Shown here: one piece after another, positions 1-8,304 of the stretch | Layout of the letters: the number at the start of each line of letters is the position of its first letter | Position numbering within the stretch: position 1 is the first letter of the stretch | Assembly (NCBI GenBank): GCA_047614245.1 | Contig: JBLHIC010000005.1 | Coordinates: 1 to 59,729 of the forward strand | Direction of reading: 5' to 3' | Source of the DNA: Ulvibacter sp047614245 | Lineage (GTDB): Bacteria > Bacteroidota > Bacteroidia > Flavobacteriales > Flavobacteriaceae | DNA: 59,729 nucleotides | Notes under the pieces: generated by a model | What the model saw: the letters and a program-made list of their open reading frames with translations, nothing else | Told to the model about the DNA's origin: nothing | Database searches by the model: none | Translations under genes and position numbers: made by a program

Positions 1-213
1 GATTATAAAGGTGATAAACAAAACTGGAGTTTCTATTGGTCTCACCTTTTTGAAGACGCATCAGGTAGAGAATTAGCAAATTTCCCAGACGCTTTATATG
101 GCTTAAATATTGATTTTAAAGCGCCAGGGAGCTTCGTTTCTCATCTGCTTACGGAGTTTACTTATACGGCAAGCATGAGTGGTGGTAGTGCTCTAGAGAA
201 TGATTCTACCTAA
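1..213 (+). pseudogene. Capsule assembly Wzi family protein, internal fragment cut at its 3' side
   Basis: Frame 1 is open from the window edge to TAA at 211-213 and gives about 70 residues containing WSFYWSHLFEDASG and a PDALYGLNIDF stretch. This pattern resembles the aromatic beta-strands of flavobacterial Wzi-like outer-membrane proteins, which help retain capsule at the surface. Such proteins normally continue well beyond this point. Here the reading frame runs into a sequence at 201-239 that matches the boundary of the 152-bp repeat found at 3617-3948, and it stops there. I infer that the 3' part was lost at that junction. The 5' part lies outside the window. The family call rests on recall of the motif pattern and is moderately sure. 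Confidence 0.6.
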
Positions 214-239
214 ATCATGAATAGGAAATTAAGAATATT
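201..239. repeat. Partial copy of the 152-bp intergenic repeat (boundary segment)
   Basis: The segment starting TGATTCTACCTAAATCATGA matches the end/start junction of the tandem units at 3759-3797 and the similar edge at 24652-24693. Only about 39 bp are present. It supplies the last codons and the stop of the truncated Wzi-like gene. Confidence 0.7.
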
Positions 240-309
240 GTAAAGCGTGAATCGTAAGCTGTTGTCTATTTGTAGGCTACTAATAACTAACATTTCCTCC
301 TGAGCTTTA

Positions 310-420
310 GCGAAGGAAAATCCCAATTATCAATATAAATTTAAATAGTCAAAGAAAATTGATCCTATCGCACATAGAGAATTTATGGCTTTAGAGGCTA
401 TTTTAAAGGCTAATACATAG
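310..420 (+). pseudogene. Decayed second copy of the small-ORF tail plus wecB with its middle deleted
   Basis: Positions 316-348 encode ENPNYQYKFK and a stop. This matches the end of the small ORF at 1328-1480 (ENPAYQYKFI). Next comes a short leader like the one in front of intact wecB. Positions 364-420 then read in frame as PIAHREFMALEAILKANT and a stop, which resembles the WecB C-terminus (PDRPELWDG, then EAILKANSK). An 18-bp stretch, GCTATTTTAAAGGCTAAT, is identical in both. The body of wecB is absent. I read this as the remnant of a tandem duplication of the small ORF and wecB. Confidence 0.65.
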
Positions 421-568
421 CTGTAAAAATTCATCAAAAACAGAATCCTTTTATCAAGTTTATTCTACCAAAAAAATGTTGAAACCAAAATGAAAGCGAC
501 TGTAATATGTTTAGTGTTCATTTTAGTCTTATATTTATACCACGAAATAGTCTTTCCCTGCAAATAAA

Positions 569-1300
569 ATTCGCATCAATAATGAAAAAATTAGTAACGA
601 GTCTGAAATGGGCGATGTTAATGATAATAAGCTTGAATTAATTATAAAAGAGGACCGAATTAATGACATAAGGTATTTGAATAAATATTTTGAAAAGGTA
701 AATAAGGCTTTAACAAAGGGAGGGGTATTTAAGGGAAATGTTGAAACGTAATCAGTGCGCCGTATTCGTATATTAAAAAAAAGTCCTACACCATTTAATA
801 GAATATACCTATTCTTTGACACACTCTTGGTAAGAGTATCTCCCGAATTACGGATAACAAAACCTCTATTTTAACATCACCAAAGGAAAGGGGCGAGTTT
901 TGTCAAAGGTTAAAACATATAGGAGACTCTATTCTTGCGGTTTTGAAATTGTTGAAGAAGAATATAAAAATAATAAGATCTATTTTACTGTAAAAAAGGT
1001 TAAAGAACCAACATACGACTTGAATCCTTCCTATGGGTTTCTAATAAAACTAAAAAAAGGGTAGGAAAAAATGGGAAACCTATAAAGGTGTATAAGTTAC
1101 GTACGATGCAACCCTATTCAGAATATTTTCAGGAATATATGTGTCAAAAAAACGATTTTCAAGAGGGGGGAAGATAAAAAATGATTTCAGAATTTCTCCT
1201 GAAGGTAAAATTTTAAGAAAACTTTGGATTGACGAACTTCGAATGTTTTATATTTTTTTTAATGGATAAATAAAATTAGTAGGAGTTAAACCTTTAAGCA
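569..1300 (+). pseudogene. Bacterial sugar transferase (undecaprenyl-phosphate sugar phosphotransferase), multiply frameshifted
   Basis: Pieces in changing frames spell a flavobacterial sugar-phosphate transferase of the WcaJ type. They include RINDIRYLNKYFEKVNKAL, GGVFKGNVET, RRLYSCGFEIVEEE, VKKVKEPTYDLNPSYG, VYKLRTM, the catalytic-region LWIDEL, and KLVGVKPLS. Stops and frameshifts lie between nearly all of them, and both the N-terminal roughly 100 residues and the C-terminus beyond PLS are missing. In the living family the enzyme starts lipid-linked repeat-unit synthesis by moving a sugar phosphate onto undecaprenyl phosphate. An intact enzyme of a different length class is present at the other end of the locus (23883-24437), so loss here may be tolerated. 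Confidence 0.82.
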
Positions 1301-1327
1301 TAGAATAAGTTTAATGTAAAGGCATAA

Positions 1328-1480
1328 ATGAATTTAACTTCAGATTTTCAGGAGCTTACAAGAAAAATGTTGACAGATAAGATTGATGTTACTGCTTTTC
1401 TTTTATGGTTTATAGAGAACAACGCTATGAGTTCCCAAATCATGAAAGAAAACCCAGCTTATCAATATAAATTTATATAA
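1328..1480 (+). CDS. Small conserved-looking protein upstream of wecB, unknown function
   Basis: ATG at 1328 gives 50 residues ending at TAA 1478-1480, four bases before the wecB start, so the two are probably co-translated. The protein is soluble with no signal peptide and carries LTRKMLTDKIDVTAFLLWFIEN and a KENPAYQYKFI end. A decayed copy of its tail precedes the wecB remnant at 310-420, so the pairing with wecB predates the duplication. I do not recognise a family. It may be a real small protein or the C-terminal leftover of a larger gene whose front was lost after the sugar-transferase pseudogene. The intact frame beside a ruined neighbour favours a real gene. Confidence 0.5.
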   Translation: MNLTSDFQELTRKMLTDKIDVTAFLLWFIENNAMSSQIMKENPAYQYKFI

Positions 1481-1484
1481 ATCA

Positions 1485-2672
1485 ATGAAAATTATCTCCG
1501 TCGTTGGCGCACGGCCCAACTTTATGAAAATAGCTCCCTTTATTCAGGCTATTGTTCAATACAATAAACTTAAAACTGATAATTTACAATCGATAACCCA
1601 TTTATTAGTCCATACCGGCCAACATTACGATGAACGGATGTCGAAAACTTTCTTCGAAGAATTAGGAATTCCAAAGGCCGATATTAATCTGGGTATCGGC
1701 TCGGGTACACATGCAGAACAAGTGGGGCAAACCATGATCGCCTTTGAAAAGGTCCTGGAAGCAGAAAAGCCCGTTTGGGTGGTGGTGGTGGGAGATGTAA
1801 ATGCAACGCTTGCCTGCTCTGTCACTGCAAAAAAAATGCATATAAAAGTATGCCATATAGAAGCCGGTTTGCGCTCAGGAGATGAAAGAATGCCGGAAGA
1901 AATAAATCGTTTAGTAACCGATCGCCTTTCGGATCTCTTACTTACACCAGATACTTTCTCTTCAGAAAACCTTCGCAAAGAAGGTGTTCCTGAAGAGAAA
2001 ATAAAATTTGTAGGTAATATTATGATTGATACACTAGAATCCAATAGAAAGAATGCACAGAAATTAAATGTTACTAAAATCATTGAAAGCAATTTAATTA
2101 ATGGACAAAGCTTTGAAAATCAAGGATTAAGTCCAAGGGGTATTGGTGTCAAACAAAGCTCATTTGCTCTGCTGACCATGCATCGCCCTTCAAACGTAGA
2201 TCAAAAAGAGATATTGGAGCCCGTTATTCGATTTTTACTTGATGAGGTTAGTGGAGATATGCCAATAATTTGGCCAATCCATCCTCGCAGTCAAAATCAA
2301 TTGCAAAGCTTTGGTCTATGGAATGAAGTTGTAGCAAGCGATAAATTGATACTATTACATCCCTTGGGCTACAATGAAATGTTAAAGCTTAATATGGCTG
2401 CGCATATAATGTTAACGGATAGTGGCGGATTACAAGAAGAGTGTACTGTTTTAGGCACGCCTTGTTTAACACTGCGATGGAACACAGAACGACCAATAAC
2501 GCTGCGAGAAAATGGAGGGGCGTCAGTTTTGGTTGGAAATAATATTTTAAGAATTAGAGAGGAGTATAAGAATACACTTAACCTAAATAGAACCCCTGAT
2601 CGCCCAGAATTATGGGATGGAAAAACAGCTGAGCGTGTTTTGGAAGCTATTTTAAAGGCTAATTCAAAGTGA
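1485..2672 (+). CDS. wecB: UDP-N-acetylglucosamine 2-epimerase (non-hydrolysing)
   Basis: This 395-residue protein interconverts UDP-GlcNAc and UDP-ManNAc in the cytoplasm and supplies ManNAc-type precursors for surface polysaccharide. It has the full motif set of the family: GARPNFMKIAPF at residues 7-18, HTGQHYD, GDVNATLA, HIEAGLRSGDERMPEEINR, MHRPSNVD, and LTDSGGLQEE near residue 315 for UDP binding. The length is slightly above that of Escherichia coli WecB (about 376). It differs from the hydrolysing epimerase LegG at 14474, which lacks the RMPEEINR signature. The start at ATG 1485 is fixed by the small ORF ending at 1480. No dedicated ManNAc dehydrogenase survives nearby; only a possible tail of one is seen at 15671-15742. 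Confidence 0.93.
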   Translation: MKIISVVGARPNFMKIAPFIQAIVQYNKLKTDNLQSITHLLVHTGQHYDERMSKTFFEELGIPKADINLGIGSGTHAEQVGQTMIAFEKVLEAEKPVWVVVVGDVNATLACSVTAKKMHIKVCHIEAGLRSGDERMPEEINRLVTDRLSDLLLTPDTFSSENLRKEGVPEEKIKFVGNIMIDTLESNRKNAQKLNVTKIIESNLINGQSFENQGLSPRGIGVKQSSFALLTMHRPSNVDQKEILEPVIRFLLDEVSGDMPIIWPIHPRSQNQLQSFGLWNEVVASDKLILLHPLGYNEMLKLNMAAHIMLTDSGGLQEECTVLGTPCLTLRWNTERPITLRENGGASVLVGNNILRIREEYKNTLNLNRTPDRPELWDGKTAERVLEAILKANSK

Positions 2673-2885
2673 AAAGTGAATAGTGAAGGGAAAAATTAAT
2701 TTTTTTGAAACTCTGTAGCTACAGCAGCGAATAGCAATTGTCCCTTTGAGGGGTTTTAGGGGTGTTTTTCAGGGTGAAAAGTTCAAAGACCCAACACCCA
2801 GCACACAAAACCCAGAACCCAAGAAATAACCTTTGCTTTTCGCTTAAATCAAAGCATCTTCGTTAGCTTAAACTTATCCTTAGCA

Positions 2886-3446
2886 TTGTCGAGTTTAAGT
2901 AAAAAAGTCTTACTCATTGGTGCCGATCTAAGAAACCCCCAACTGCATATTTATCTAGACATTGACAAAGAGCAAGCAGGGTTGTCTAATTATCTATACG
3001 ATGTCAATTATCATTGGAAAGACGCCTTATTAAAAGGGTTTGAAGAACATCCAAATCACGACACTTTAATTTCCGGGGTTATTCCTCCTAATCCACCTTA
3101 TTTATTAGCCAATGGGCGTTTTGAAGCCTTGTTAGAGGAAGCGAGGGCATTATACGATTATATTATCGTTGATACCGCACCTACCATTTCAGTAACAGAT
3201 ACCCTTCTTATTTCTAAATTTGCAGATGCTACCGTATACGTTACGCGAGCGAATTATACTGAAAAGAATTTACTAGAGCATGCTAATTCTTTAGCAAAAA
3301 ATAAAAAGCTAAACAATATGGCTTTTGTTGTGAATCAGGTTGGGGGTATTAAAAGGTCTAAATATGGTTATAACTATGGTTATGGTTATGGTTATAATGA
3401 GGATACAGCCAAAGGATCTTGGAGTGATAAGATATTTAATAGATAA
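2886..3446 (+). pseudogene. C-terminal half of a BY-kinase (Wzc-like tyrosine autokinase), P-loop missing
   Basis: The fragment has the Walker A' motif (VLLIGADLRNP, residues 7-17), Walker B (YDYIIVDTAP, around residue 90) and a tyrosine cluster (YGYNYGYGYGYNED) as the C-terminal autophosphorylation tail. The same frame reads back to about 2857 as FVSLNLSLALSS, the helix that follows Walker A, but the GEGKT-like P-loop is replaced by unrelated codons. The N-terminal Wzz and GNVR domains are also absent. Without Walker A it should not bind ATP as a kinase. The TTG at 2886 is only the first start-like codon; there is no good initiation site. The 210 bp between wecB and this fragment holds low-complexity ACCCA-rich sequence and no gene. 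Confidence 0.85.
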
Positions 3447-3477
3447 GATTTTAATACATACGGTCGGTATAAACTAT

Positions 3478-3510
3478 AGTCTCGTAAACATCATGTTTAC
3501 GAGACTTTTT
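3478..3510 (+). terminator. Rho-independent terminator after the kinase fragment
   Basis: A perfect 12-bp stem (AGTCTCGTAAAC / GTTTACGAGACT) with a 5-base loop (ATCAT) is followed by a run of T. It lies 32 bp after the kinase stop and would end transcription from wecB. Confidence 0.85.
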
Positions 3511-3616
3511 GTTGTGGTAAGGTAGCTTTTTGATTATTATTCCCATTTGATAAAGCTAAAATAGCAGTATCTAATGGGCTTTGTATTGCTAATATTTTTT
3601 TTCACTATGTGAGTAT

Positions 3617-3948
3617 AAATCATGAATATTAAATTAATAATATTACCGAAATGTTGAATAAGATTGCTTCGCCCAAAAAGGCTCGCAAAGTCGAAACCCC
3701 GCTTATTCTTTAGAGTACGACTTTGCGAGGAAGCCGCAGGCTGCCGTGGCAAACTCTTGATTCTACCTAAATCACGAACAGCTATTTAATAATATTACCG
3801 GAATGTTAAATAAGATTGCTTCACCCTAAAGGGCTCTCAAAGTCGAAACTCCGCTTATTCTTTAGAGTACGGTTTTGCGAGGAAGCCGCGGGCTGCCGTG
3901 GCAACCTCATGATTTCAACTAAACCACAAATCGTTATTTAAGAATATT
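3617..3948. repeat. Tandem 152-bp intergenic repeat, two full units plus a 28-bp third
   Basis: Units start at 3617, 3769 and 3921, each exactly 152 bp apart, with the start pattern AAATCAYGAA or AAACCACAAA. Each unit contains AAGATTGCTTCRCCC, a dyad, and GAAGCCGC-GGCTGCCGTGGCAA. In unit 1 the dyad is a perfect 12-bp inverted repeat, CTCGCAAAGTCG (3682-3693) and CGACTTTGCGAG (3718-3729), with a 24-bp loop. In unit 2 the stem carries substitutions on both arms. Related partial or diverged copies lie at 201-239 and 24526-24693. There is no ORF or transposase. It looks like a non-coding REP/MITE-like family. Confidence 0.88.
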
Positions 3949-3984
3949 TGAAACTAGTAACAAGCACAGGGTATTCTAATGGTT

Positions 3985-4018
3985 TTTGTTAAAGAAGTAT
4001 AAATAATAACTATATTTG
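3985..4018 (+). promoter_or_regulatory. Candidate Bacteroidota-type promoter for the exporter gene
   Basis: TTTG at 3985-3988 is followed after 22 bp by TATATTTG (4011-4018), which fits the -7 consensus TAnnTTTG. The spacing is at the long end. It lies about 100 bp before the wza-like start and just after the tandem repeat. I see nothing else in 3949-4119. Confidence 0.45.
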
Positions 4019-4119
4019 CTTGTATAAAAATTAAGGCAATCAACCTATGAAATGAGCATATTTATAATTTCAATATTTAAGAAAAAATATACTATGCGAA
4101 TTCCATTTTACAAATAAAA

Positions 4120-6552
4120 ATGATAAAAAAGATACAGATGAAATATTGGATAAGCACATGTATCATGTTCGTATTCGTATTAACTAGCCAATTAACAATA
4201 GCCCAGAATATAAGTCAGGCCCAATTAACAGCCATTAATATTGATGAATTGTCTGATGAGCAAATTACGACTTATTGGAATAAAGTCAAATCTGAAGGCT
4301 ATACGTTGGATCAATTAGAGGTGATTGCCACTTCTAAAGGAATGTCTGCTAGTGAGTTTTTGAAATTAAAACAGCGAATAGATGCCCTAAAATATACGGA
4401 TACAACAAGTAGTTTAGATTTTGATAATATAGATGGAAATGAAATCACTAGTTTAGATAAATTTGGATTGGAAGGAAAAATGGCAGAGGAAACTCCTAAA
4501 ATACCTTTGTATGGCTACGATTTTTTCAGCAACCCTAATATTTCATTCACACCTAATTCAAACTTGGCTACGCCCAGTACTTATGAGTTAGGCCCTGGCG
4601 ATGAAATATTGATTGATATTTGGGGTGCAGCCGAAAACAACTACAAATTACAAGTAAATAGAGAAGGTGCTATTCGTATTGAAAATATAGGTCCTGTATA
4701 TGTAAGTGGCTTGTCAGTTGATAATGCTAAAGAAAAAATTATTTCTTATTTACGAAAAATTTACAGCGGTATTGGTGCTGCGAGCGATAGTTACGATAAA
4801 GTATATGCCGATGTTTCATTGATTGGGGTTCGTACGGTTCAGGTAAATATAATTGGTGAAGTTAAGGTGCCCGGGACCTATTCAGTAAGCGGGCTTTCAT
4901 CAGTATTAAATGCTTTATACGCAGCTGGTGGTCCTACTGAAAAGGGAACTTTTAGAAGTGTACAAATTATAAGAGGGGGGAAGCGTTTAAAAGACTTCGA
5001 TATTTATAAATACCTTATTGAAGGTTCAGAAGAAGGGAATGTGTTATTACGTGATCAAGATATTATTATTGTAAAACCCTATGTCAGTATTATTACGGTG
5101 GCAGGAAATGTGAAACGTCCTGGATTGTATGAGTTGAAACAAGGAGAAACTATATCGGATTTGGTTCGTTACTTTAGTGGTTTTACTTCCGACGCATATC
5201 AGGATCGAATTTTAGTAGAGCGGGTAAATGGTTCTCAAAAAGAGGTTGATGAAATTGTATTTAGAGAACAGCCTGATTTTTTATTGAAAGATGGAGATAA
5301 ATTATCCATAGGGGCTATTATAGACCGATATGAAAACAGGGTTCGAATAGAAGGTGCTGTTTACCGACCGGGTACTTACGAATTAACGAAAGACTTAACT
5401 TTATCTGGTTTGCTAAATAAAGCGGCAGGTGTAAAAGAAAATGCTTATTTAGACCGAGGAATTATTTATAGATCTATTGATGATATAAAACAAGAAATAG
5501 TTTCCTTTTCGGTAAGTGAAATTTTAAAGAACCCAGTCAATATTAATTTAAAACGTGAAGACAGGGTTCGAATTTTCAGTAGTGATAGTTTAAGGGAAAA
5601 ACACACCGTTACCATTAATGGCGCTATCAATAACCCACAAACAGTGGTGTTTATGGATAATATGCACATTGAAGATTTAATAGCCATTGCTGGCGGGTTT
5701 AAAGAAGGTGCGGATGCAAGCATAATTGATATTTCAAGAAGGTTAGAAGATGATAATTTTGAAACCATTAGTAAAACTATCAAGCGCTCAAGTACTAATA
5801 ATTTATTGATTGATGAAAATAAAGATTTTTATTTAGAACCATTTGATAGGGTGTCAGTTCGTTATTTAAAGGGATATTCCATTCAAAAATATATAACAGT
5901 TTTAGGTGAGGTAAGTTATCCAGGAAACTATTCGATTACAAATAAAGGCCAACGAGTTTCAGATTTGGTTGAAATGGCGGGCGGATTTTCACCTTATGCC
6001 TTTATTGAAGGAGCTTATTTGTCTAGAAAAGTTGGAGAAGCCATAGAGAATTCTCAAATAACGTTATTGGACGAGTTAACAGTTCAGGATAGTCTTTCTA
6101 ACACAGAGGTGTTAAAAAAGGAAATAAAAATAGGCTTGGATCTTCAAAAAATCATGAAAGCAGGCGGTAAAGGATCTAAATATGATTTAATATTAGAAGA
6201 GGGAGATGTGCTAACCATTCCTTCTGAAAAGCAAACCGTTACAGTAAGAGGGGAAGTGTTGTCGCCATCATTAATACGTTATGATAAATCGAATTCCTTA
6301 GAAGATTATATAAATTTTTCAGGAGGTTATTCTTTGCGCGCTAAGAAAAACAAATCATATGTCATTTATGCAAACGGTGATATAAAATCCACAAAAAGTT
6401 TTTTGTTTTTTAAAGCCAGTCCTAAATTAGCGCCAGGAGCTTTGATTGTGGTGCCAAATAAAGGAGAAAAACCGAAAGTGTCACTTACTGAAGTATTGGC
6501 TATCACAACTACATTAACCACCTTAGTGTTGTTAATTAATAGTATAAAGTAG
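4120..6552 (+). CDS. Polysaccharide export outer-membrane protein with repeated SLBB domains (Wza-like)
   Basis: This 810-residue protein begins with a signal peptide (CIMFVFVLTSQLTIAQ) and has a polysaccharide-export domain starting around residue 150 (YELGPGDEILIDIWG). Several SLBB-type beta-grasp repeats follow, each introduced by patterns such as VNIIGEVKVPGTYSV, ITVAGNVKRPGLYEL, VRIEGAVYRPGTYEL and ITVLGEVSYPGNYSI. It ends in a hydrophobic helix (TTLTTLVLLINSI). The family forms the outer-membrane channel through which capsule or O-chain leaves the cell. No lipobox cysteine is seen. ATG 4138 is an alternative start that would place the signal peptide nearer the N-terminus. It pairs functionally with the Wzz-like protein at 6885. 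Confidence 0.88.
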   Translation: MIKKIQMKYWISTCIMFVFVLTSQLTIAQNISQAQLTAINIDELSDEQITTYWNKVKSEGYTLDQLEVIATSKGMSASEFLKLKQRIDALKYTDTTSSLDFDNIDGNEITSLDKFGLEGKMAEETPKIPLYGYDFFSNPNISFTPNSNLATPSTYELGPGDEILIDIWGAAENNYKLQVNREGAIRIENIGPVYVSGLSVDNAKEKIISYLRKIYSGIGAASDSYDKVYADVSLIGVRTVQVNIIGEVKVPGTYSVSGLSSVLNALYAAGGPTEKGTFRSVQIIRGGKRLKDFDIYKYLIEGSEEGNVLLRDQDIIIVKPYVSIITVAGNVKRPGLYELKQGETISDLVRYFSGFTSDAYQDRILVERVNGSQKEVDEIVFREQPDFLLKDGDKLSIGAIIDRYENRVRIEGAVYRPGTYELTKDLTLSGLLNKAAGVKENAYLDRGIIYRSIDDIKQEIVSFSVSEILKNPVNINLKREDRVRIFSSDSLREKHTVTINGAINNPQTVVFMDNMHIEDLIAIAGGFKEGADASIIDISRRLEDDNFETISKTIKRSSTNNLLIDENKDFYLEPFDRVSVRYLKGYSIQKYITVLGEVSYPGNYSITNKGQRVSDLVEMAGGFSPYAFIEGAYLSRKVGEAIENSQITLLDELTVQDSLSNTEVLKKEIKIGLDLQKIMKAGGKGSKYDLILEEGDVLTIPSEKQTVTVRGEVLSPSLIRYDKSNSLEDYINFSGGYSLRAKKNKSYVIYANGDIKSTKSFLFFKASPKLAPGALIVVPNKGEKPKVSLTEVLAITTTLTTLVLLINSIK

Positions 6553-6639
6553 GGATTAGGAAATAGTTGTCTGAATACAGCAAGTCCTAGAATATCTCTT
6601 TGCGAGATTTTTTGTAGAATATTGTATGAGAGGCGGTTT

Positions 6640-6815
6640 GAAATTGATTGATAGTTTAAAGAGCAAGGAAGTAAGGGTAAGTATTGGATTGGACCAATGA
6701 AACTTGCGGTTATTTAGATAATTTTAATAAGAAAGAAGAACTTATTTTTGGAATTAATTCTATCGTAAATAATATTGTTAGAGTTGTAAAAATTACGAAT
6801 GAGAAAGGATTGTAA
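6640..6815 (+). pseudogene. Remnant of a four-helix-bundle protein (23S rRNA intervening-sequence protein family)
   Basis: In the 332-bp gap between exporter and Wzz genes, a frame ending at TAA 6813-6815 reads TCGYLDNFNKKEELIFGINS and then IVNNIVRVVKITNEKGL. Just upstream, in another frame, is a short SKYWIG-like segment. The arrangement resembles the C-terminal helices of the small four-helix-bundle family common in Bacteroidota. At least one frameshift breaks it and no start is visible. The assignment is tentative; the rest of the gap holds nothing I can name. Confidence 0.4.
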
Positions 6816-6884
6816 CTAAACTATAGGAAACGAGTTTAAATGAACAAGACCTAGGGTCAAAAACTCATAACCCAAAATTGTATT

Positions 6885-8009
6885 ATGACAGATCAAAATG
6901 AACCAAACATAACAAATCAAAAGAGTTCTAAAGAAAATGAAATTGATTATATTCAACTGACCAAAACAATATGGAGCAGCCGTAAAAAAGTAATAAAAAT
7001 CATGCTCATTTTTATCGGGGTTGGTGTAATTATCGCTTTACTCACACCAAAAGTATACACTGCGTCCACTACTTTTGTACCACAAACAAAGGATAGTAAA
7101 GTAGGAGGGAGTTTAGGAGGCTTGGCAGCGATTGCAGGTATAAATTTGGGAGGTATGGGAGGTAATTCAGGGATATCACCTGAATTGTATCCGCAAATCA
7201 TTAATAGTATTCCTTTTCAATTGGAATTGTTGCAAACATATTTAACCATTGAAGGACAAGCGGAAAAGGTTACTTATGCCGACTACTATGCCAACATTCG
7301 TAAGCCAGGAGTATTAGCCTATATAAAAAAATACACGATCGGCTTGCCAGGAATTATCATTTCAGCGATTAGGGGAAAACCAAAACCTGTCACCCTAAGC
7401 GGACCTGCTCAGGAGCACCAAGTATTAGTAATTACCTTAGAAGAAGATCGACTCATCCAGCAATTGATTGATCAAATAACGTTACAAGTCCTTGATGAAG
7501 ATGGTTATTTAACAATTTCTGCAAATATGCCAGAAGCCATTGCAAGTGCTGAATTGGCATACAGAGTAGAGGAGTTACTGCAGCAGTATGTAATTGATTT
7601 TAAAATTCAAAAATCAAAAGAACAATTGACATATATAAAAGCTCGATACTTTGAAGCAGAGGAGAAATTTAAAACAGTGCAACGAAAATTGGCGAATAAA
7701 AGAGATCACAACCAAAATATCTCAAAGGCAATTGCCAAAACTTCAACAGAAATATTAGAAGATGAATACAATTTAATTTATGGTGTTTACTCGGAATTGG
7801 CGAAGCAATTGGAGGCGCAACACCTTCAAGTGACTGAAGATACTCCTGTCTTTACAGTGTTAAGGCCAGTTACTGTGCCTTTAGTTAGGTCAAAGCCAAA
7901 ACGTGCTATGATTGTAGTTATTTGGGCTTTGTTAGGTGTTGTTGTTGGTGTTGGGATGGTGTTTAGGAGAACTTTTGTTCTTGAGATGAAAGAGAAATGG
8001 AATAAGTAG
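6885..8009 (+). CDS. Chain-length determinant (Wzz) family inner-membrane protein
   Basis: This 374-residue protein has the typical two-helix Wzz layout. A transmembrane segment near residues 38-58 (IKIMLIFIGVGVIIALL) is followed by a large periplasmic part with a helical coiled region around residues 240-300, and a second transmembrane segment near 340-362 precedes a short basic tail. It should set the length of the polymer made by Wzy and link it to the exporter. A PxxP-like motif occurs just before the second helix (TVPLVRSKPKRA). There is no kinase domain, and the only kinase sequence nearby is the broken fragment at 2886. The 295 bp after this gene contains a weak 7-bp hairpin at 8128-8145 but no recognisable gene. 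Confidence 0.85.
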   Translation: MTDQNEPNITNQKSSKENEIDYIQLTKTIWSSRKKVIKIMLIFIGVGVIIALLTPKVYTASTTFVPQTKDSKVGGSLGGLAAIAGINLGGMGGNSGISPELYPQIINSIPFQLELLQTYLTIEGQAEKVTYADYYANIRKPGVLAYIKKYTIGLPGIIISAIRGKPKPVTLSGPAQEHQVLVITLEEDRLIQQLIDQITLQVLDEDGYLTISANMPEAIASAELAYRVEELLQQYVIDFKIQKSKEQLTYIKARYFEAEEKFKTVQRKLANKRDHNQNISKAIAKTSTEILEDEYNLIYGVYSELAKQLEAQHLQVTEDTPVFTVLRPVTVPLVRSKPKRAMIVVIWALLGVVVGVGMVFRRTFVLEMKEKWNK

Positions 8010-8304
8010 GGAGTGAGAAGTAAAAGTAACTCGTAATTCAGGACTTGATCCAGAATCTTAGGAAATGATTTGAAAAGTGATGATTTATTGGTTGTGGGTT
8101 TCTTTATTTAATGAAACTTACGTCTTTAGACCTTATAAAAGGTCTTTGTGAATAGAAGGATTTGGGTGTTTTATAGAAATTGATAAAAAACCTTAAAAAG
8201 CAAACGATCTTAGGGCGATTAAAACATAGTTTTTATTTTGGCCCCATTGATTTACTATATGCAGGATGCCTTGAAGACAATTATGATAGATTCTAATTAA
8301 TAGT

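Noticed and set aside
490..567. 25-codon ORF before the sugar transferase relic
   Set aside because: It is a short hydrophobic frame in decayed sequence, not aligned to the N-terminus of the transferase family.
3340..3525. 61-codon ORF overlapping the kinase tail
   Set aside because: It is the shifted frame of the Tyr/Gly-rich repeat and runs through the terminator.
3617..3948. Possible CRISPR array because of regular repeat spacing
   Set aside because: The repeated unit itself is 152 bp with no unique spacers and no cas genes nearby; it is a plain tandem duplication.
8128..8145. AGACCTT/AAGGTCT hairpin after the Wzz gene
   Set aside because: The stem is 7 bp and only a few T follow; could be a weak terminator but not supported enough to list.
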